From: Candidatus Peribacteria bacterium
GTDB lineage: Bacteria > Patescibacteriota > Gracilibacteria > Peribacterales > Peribacteraceae
Reading direction: 5' to 3'
Assembly (NCBI GenBank): GCA_023038255.1
Contig: CP082927.1
Span: 268,436-332,435 of the forward strand
DNA length: 64,000 nucleotides
Below the pieces are notes generated by a model. It searched no databases and had not been told where the DNA came from. It was given only the letters and a program-made list of their open reading frames with translations. This document shows positions 62,133 to 64,000 of the stretch, piece after piece. Within the stretch, counting starts at the first letter, position 1. Every line of letters begins with the position of its first letter. A program made the translations under genes and the position numbers.

Positions 62133-64000
62133 TCATCGGGCAATCTGCAAAGCCAGTGTTATCATTTTTGCAACTTCCGCGCGGTTGATGGGCGCATTTG
62201 GTCGGAACGTATTCTGTCCGTCATCACCGCTCACAATGCCAAGTCTGGTTGCAGTTGCCACGACCGGTGCGTACAGGGACCCGGTTGGGACATCCGCGTA
62301 GAGAGCTTCATCTTCTGTGAGGGGGATTTTCAAAACCTCGAGCAGCGTCTGCAGGACAATGCCGCGTGTAGCGGGAGATGCAGCCTGCACAGTGTGAGTG
62401 AAGGCCGAGAGTTTCATGGCAGATGCCGCTTCCACATACGGAGCGGCCCATGCATCGCCCGATCCCTCTGCACCGACAGGAAATGCCGCCAGCTGTGTTG
62501 CGACTTTTGCCAGCTGCCCGAGCGTGATCATATCGGCGGGGCCATATAATCCGGTCAGCTCACCGTTTTTGTTTTTGTACCCTGAAAAAATACCTTCGCT
62601 GATGACCGTGTGGACCGGACAGGCAAACCATTCGCGTACAGGAACATCCTGAAACAGGACAGGCTGTGACTGGATCGACAGAAATAGTTTATTATTTTTT
62701 CCGGGAATTTTTTCTGCGGAACATGTTGGGACAGGTGCTGAAGATGTTCCAGCGACACTCGCGGAGACGGGGGTTTTGGTGATCGATCGACAATTGCTTC
62801 CTCTGCATCCACCATTACCTCCCCCCGAGACAGTTGCAGTATCGGTTGTCGCAGCAGCGACAGGGATGCCGAAAATACCAAATGATGAAAAGTCGGTTGT
62901 CGTACAGGAGAGGACATTTGTGGTCGTATTGTGCGTACATGTCAGTTCGTCCCATGCAGTGGCTCCTGACCCGAAGCGGTAGACACCGAGTGACGATTCC
63001 ACGAGGCCGGCCACATCATTTTCATGATAGGCAAACGTGACTGACAGCGGTTCGTCGAACGATGTTACTCTGGTGGAGTCGGGACAATACGCCGACAGGT
63101 CATGTGCGGACACAATAGTGTTGCGGCCGGACGGCGCACCGAGTTCTGCTTTGACGGGAACCGGATCAAGTCCCTTGAGCTGGAATTGCGCACCAGTGGG
63201 ACAGGTGCCGTTGGTGGCGATGTACCCTGCGGGAACGCTCAGAGAAACAGAGCTTCCTGTCAGGACAATGCTCCCGGTTGAGCCGTTGGCGTTCCAGATA
63301 ATGTTTGTACCGGTACTGGTGCGCACTGTTGCATCACCCGTGCAGCCAGCTGTCGTAAAGGTGTGACCTCCTGATGTTGCGGTATTGGATGCGGCGTCTG
63401 TGGAGGTGACGGCATAATAATAGAGTGTGCAGCGGAGCAGACCGGATAGAGACATGGAGTGTGACGTGACGCGCGGGGACGTGTCGGCCACGGCAGTGTC
63501 TGTGCCATAAGAAGGAGTGAGACCGTATGACACTTTCGTGGATGCATTTTCATCTGTTGTCCATGTAATCACTGCACTGCTGGTGGTGATGGAGCCCGTG
63601 CCTACGGCAGTGATAACCGGCGGATTACGTTCGGTGATGGTCACGTTCACGGTAATCGTATCGGTGGCGCTGCCATCGGATACCTGCACGATAAAGCTGT
63701 CTGATCCGTTGTAATCAGCATCCGGCACATAGCTGATGTCCATACTATCTCCGGCCCCGCTTGCTGTAGCTGTTCCATGAGAAGCAGCACTTGAAATACT
63801 CCAGGTGAGGCTCTGATACTCCGCATCGGTTGCACTCAGCGTGAGTGCGAATGCCTGTGGCGTAGAATTCTGATCCATAGTCACGCCCGTACTGCTTCCG
63901 GTGGTAATCACTGGTGCATTGTTTGTCGCCGTAAAGGTGATGTTGCGATAGGTGGAGTTACTCTGTCCGTTGCTCGCATCGGTCACCGTAAAGGTAACGG
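62133..64000 (-). CDS. Large surface protein with cadherin-like, Fn3-like and SLH domains, 5' end outside window
   Basis: Frame is open through the right window edge (VTFTVTDASNGQS continues upstream), so the N-terminus is missing; about 620 residues are visible. Order: Ig/cadherin-like repeats (PVITTGSSTGVTMDQN; SDSFIVQVSDGSATDTITVNV), a purple-acid-phosphatase-type Fn3 (ITWTTDENASTKVSYGLTP; CTLYYYAVTSTDAA), a beta region, a Ser/Gly linker with RGSNCRS, and three SLH motifs (VREWFACPVHTVISEGIFSGY; YVEAASAMKLS; YAPVVATATRLGIVSGD...NRAEVAKMI). SLH at the C-terminus anchors it to the wall. Another member of the surface protein set. Confidence 0.88.
   Translation of the reverse strand, partial: VTFTVTDASNGQSNSTYRNITFTATNNAPVITTGSSTGVTMDQNSTPQAFALTLSATDAEYQSLTWSISSAASHGTATASGAGDSMDISYVPDADYNGSDSFIVQVSDGSATDTITVNVTITERNPPVITAVGTGSITTSSAVITWTTDENASTKVSYGLTPSYGTDTAVADTSPRVTSHSMSLSGLLRCTLYYYAVTSTDAASNTATSGGHTFTTAGCTGDATVRTSTGTNIIWNANGSTGSIVLTGSSVSLSVPAGYIATNGTCPTGAQFQLKGLDPVPVKAELGAPSGRNTIVSAHDLSAYCPDSTRVTSFDEPLSVTFAYHENDVAGLVESSLGVYRFGSGATAWDELTCTHNTTTNVLSCTTTDFSSFGIFGIPVAAATTDTATVSGGGNGGCRGSNCRSITKTPVSASVAGTSSAPVPTCSAEKIPGKNNKLFLSIQSQPVLFQDVPVREWFACPVHTVISEGIFSGYKNKNGELTGLYGPADMITLGQLAKVATQLAAFPVGAEGSGDAWAAPYVEAASAMKLSAFTHTVQAASPATRGIVLQTLLEVLKIPLTEDEALYADVPTGSLYAPVVATATRLGIVSGDDGQNTFRPNAPINRAEVAKMITLALQIAR

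Overview
The window looks like a chromosomal stretch of a Candidate Phyla Radiation (Patescibacteria) bacterium, plausibly of the Peregrinibacteria/Peribacteria kind. This is inference. It rests on the balanced base composition, dense short genes, many exported proteins with S-layer homology (SLH) domains, a pilus retraction ATPase, several small membrane proteins of unknown function, and a very compact promoter/start architecture. TGA is an ordinary stop throughout, which argues against the TGA-recoding Absconditabacteria and Gracilibacteria. Both window edges cut through large surface proteins.

Layout. 0-4.9 kb: the end of a giant surface protein (seven FG-GAP blades, a G2-peptidase-like module, Ser/Glu/Pro tail) and two membrane-anchored proteins. 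5-14.4 kb: FtsH, a proteasome-like Ntn hydrolase next to tRNA-Leu(GAG), a RelA/SpoT homologue, LigA and PilT. 14.4-15 kb: a gene-poor gap with a candidate pseudoknotted RNA. 15-19 kb: a visibly AT-rich island with a sensor kinase, a DMT transporter, a deoxyhypusine-synthase-like enzyme and an AdoMet-decarboxylase-like enzyme. 19-36 kb: small membrane proteins, PolX, an MGMT-type repair protein, TypA, TrhO, a Ca2+-type P-type ATPase, an FAD oxidoreductase with a methyltransferase, a BaiN/HI0933-type flavoprotein and a YibE/F protein. 36-43 kb: exported lipoproteins, an SLH protein, a class A PBP and a ZIP-Fur metal operon. 43-51 kb: cold-shock protein, a GT-C-like membrane protein, a 36-residue peptide gene and a nonulosonic-acid cassette (NeuB, methyltransferase, NeuA). 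51-56.5 kb: a copper block with CsoR, a CopZ-like protein, CopA, DUF305, HMA-TauE-cupredoxin and DsbB. 56.5-64 kb: VOC protein, two paralogous pairs and three surface proteins with SLH, Ig-like, EGF-like or Fn3 modules.

How the genes work together. Surface building is the main theme: SLH-anchored proteins, PBP, sialic-acid-like sugar activation and PilT. Metal handling is the second: a ZIP-Fur operon behind a 19-bp palindrome, and a CsoR-controlled copper export unit beside a copper/disulfide unit. The AT-rich island carries two polyamine-type enzymes and looks acquired.

Two cross-cutting signals stand out. First, 22 start codons have a TAnnnT -10-like hexamer only 6-9 nt upstream, which predicts mostly leaderless mRNAs; a few genes instead have clear Shine-Dalgarno sites. 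Second, several dispersed non-coding elements recur: a four-unit heptanucleotide repeat at three loci, a hairpin element with a compensatory base-pair change, and a second hairpin element. Intervals not listed as features are short promoter or spacer regions in which I see nothing further.
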